A stretch of DNA of 64,000 bases from Clusia tigrina. Its lineage: Eukaryota; Arthropoda; Insecta; Diptera; Clusiidae. A program made the translations under genes and the position numbers. The DNA lies in NCBI GenBank assembly GCA_920105625.2, contig OV050030.1, positions 318,670,368-318,734,367 on the forward strand, written 5' to 3'. The notes under the pieces were generated by a model that saw only the letters and a list, made by a program, of their open reading frames with translations, was not told the origin of the DNA and searched no databases. Positions 63,186 through 64,000 of this stretch are shown piece by piece. Each line of letters begins with the position of its first letter. Position 1 is the stretch's first letter.

Positions 63186-64000
63186 TGAGTAGAGACACTC
63201 ATGATTTTAGGGGATGAACAGTTAACAGTCTACCCAGTGCATCAGTGTATTATACATTTTGCATGTTGAAACAAAAAAATGATATTTATTTAATCAGCGA
63301 ATCACTGCAAAATATAAATTTCTCTCTTATTAGCTGTGTTTCTTTCTACGCGATTGTGAATAAACCAACTGCTTATGCGCATATTCACCGCTTAGTTAAA
63401 GCAAGCTGTTTGTATTCGCTTGATGTTTAGCGCCTCATAGAGAAGTGCTGCCAAAACCATTTTGTTGAATATTGTGAAAAAAGAGTAAACCAAGAATAAA
63501 CCGCTGTAATTATATAAAAAGCTGGAATTATATAAAATATTTTTAACCTACATAATCACATAAATAGTAAATTATCGTGTTTAATTAATATGTACACATT
63601 TAAAGCTAAATTACCAACGCTTACTCCGAATTCGCCATTTTCAATTTTTCCTCTTCTTTAAAATTTGTTTACAAATGTATAAGCAATTTAATTGTCAAAA
63701 CCAGTGCTAAAAAATGCTAGACTGTTTAGCGACGGATAGCGTTTTGTTCACACTCGCTTTGAAAGAAACACAGCTATTATAAAATTATCTCTTCCACAAT
63801 TATTGGTAAAAATTAAATTTTTGTTGGTTTTTTGACGAGGCCTGTCTGTATTTCCATGATCTCAGAGGCATTATTATAAATTTTGGTGCAGTTGCTTTTT
63901 AATATACAATTATTCAAATTTTTAATGTCTTTCATATTCTTTCTAGCGGACCCCGTGAACTTTGTTTAGCCTAAAATCAAATCATTGCCATTTTACAGAT

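Overview
The window is intergenic, repeat-dense DNA from an insect, most likely a fly. The evidence for an insect is the set of element families (BEL/Pao, errantivirus-like Gypsy, Jockey, Copia, an RNase-H-bearing LINE, Helitron, DD34D mariner, DD41D rosa-type Tc1/mariner), short introns of about 60 nt, and very long (TA)n tracts. A tephritid fruit fly is a reasonable guess from the rosa-type elements and the repeat style, but it is not proven. I see no tRNA, rRNA or CRISPR array. The only candidate non-transposon gene is a broken multi-exon gene at 31,190-37,092, which is itself probably a dispersed family member.

Layout. 1-17,773 is bounded by a large inverted repeat: arms 1-2,428 and 15,390-17,773, carrying LINE 'A' and a Gypsy-type primer-binding site. 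Between the arms lie a (TA)n tract of about 1 kb, a nearly full-length LINE 'B' (3,464-7,937, minus) with an inverted 3' copy (8,110-9,090, plus), an almost intact Helitron (9,140 to about 14,728, minus) with a 66-nt intron, and a (TA)n fold-back (14,734-15,525). 17,774-29,570 holds degenerate minus-strand retroelements: BEL-1, a Gypsy element split by BEL-2, and a Jockey 3' fragment. 30,755-37,092 is a nested locus: a two-exon gene cut in its first exon by a complete BEL-3 provirus (TSD GATTG), itself interrupted by a mariner fragment, with another mariner fragment at the gene's distal end. 37,400-42,209 holds a Gypsy pol fragment and a tandem segmental duplication of repeat + mariner + rosa-like element. 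43,376-50,905 is a Jockey LINE split by a Copia provirus whose 5' LTR carries a 252-bp MITE. 52,500-55,690 is a decayed Helitron. 56,019-64,000 is a second large palindrome, centred on (TA)n near 60,010. Its arms carry a third Helitron fragment and a DD41D transposon, intact in the left arm and internally deleted in the right.

The genes do not form a pathway; they are selfish-element genes. What organises the region is (TA)n. It sits at the axes of inverted duplications and beside almost every Tc1/mariner end, the Helitron 3' end and both LINE B copies. The strongest observations are the (TA)n-centred palindromes, the intact DD41D transposase, the Helitron intron, the TAATG junction of LINE B, and the precisely reconstructable BEL insertion into a coding exon. 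All family names come from reading motifs by eye; no database search was run.
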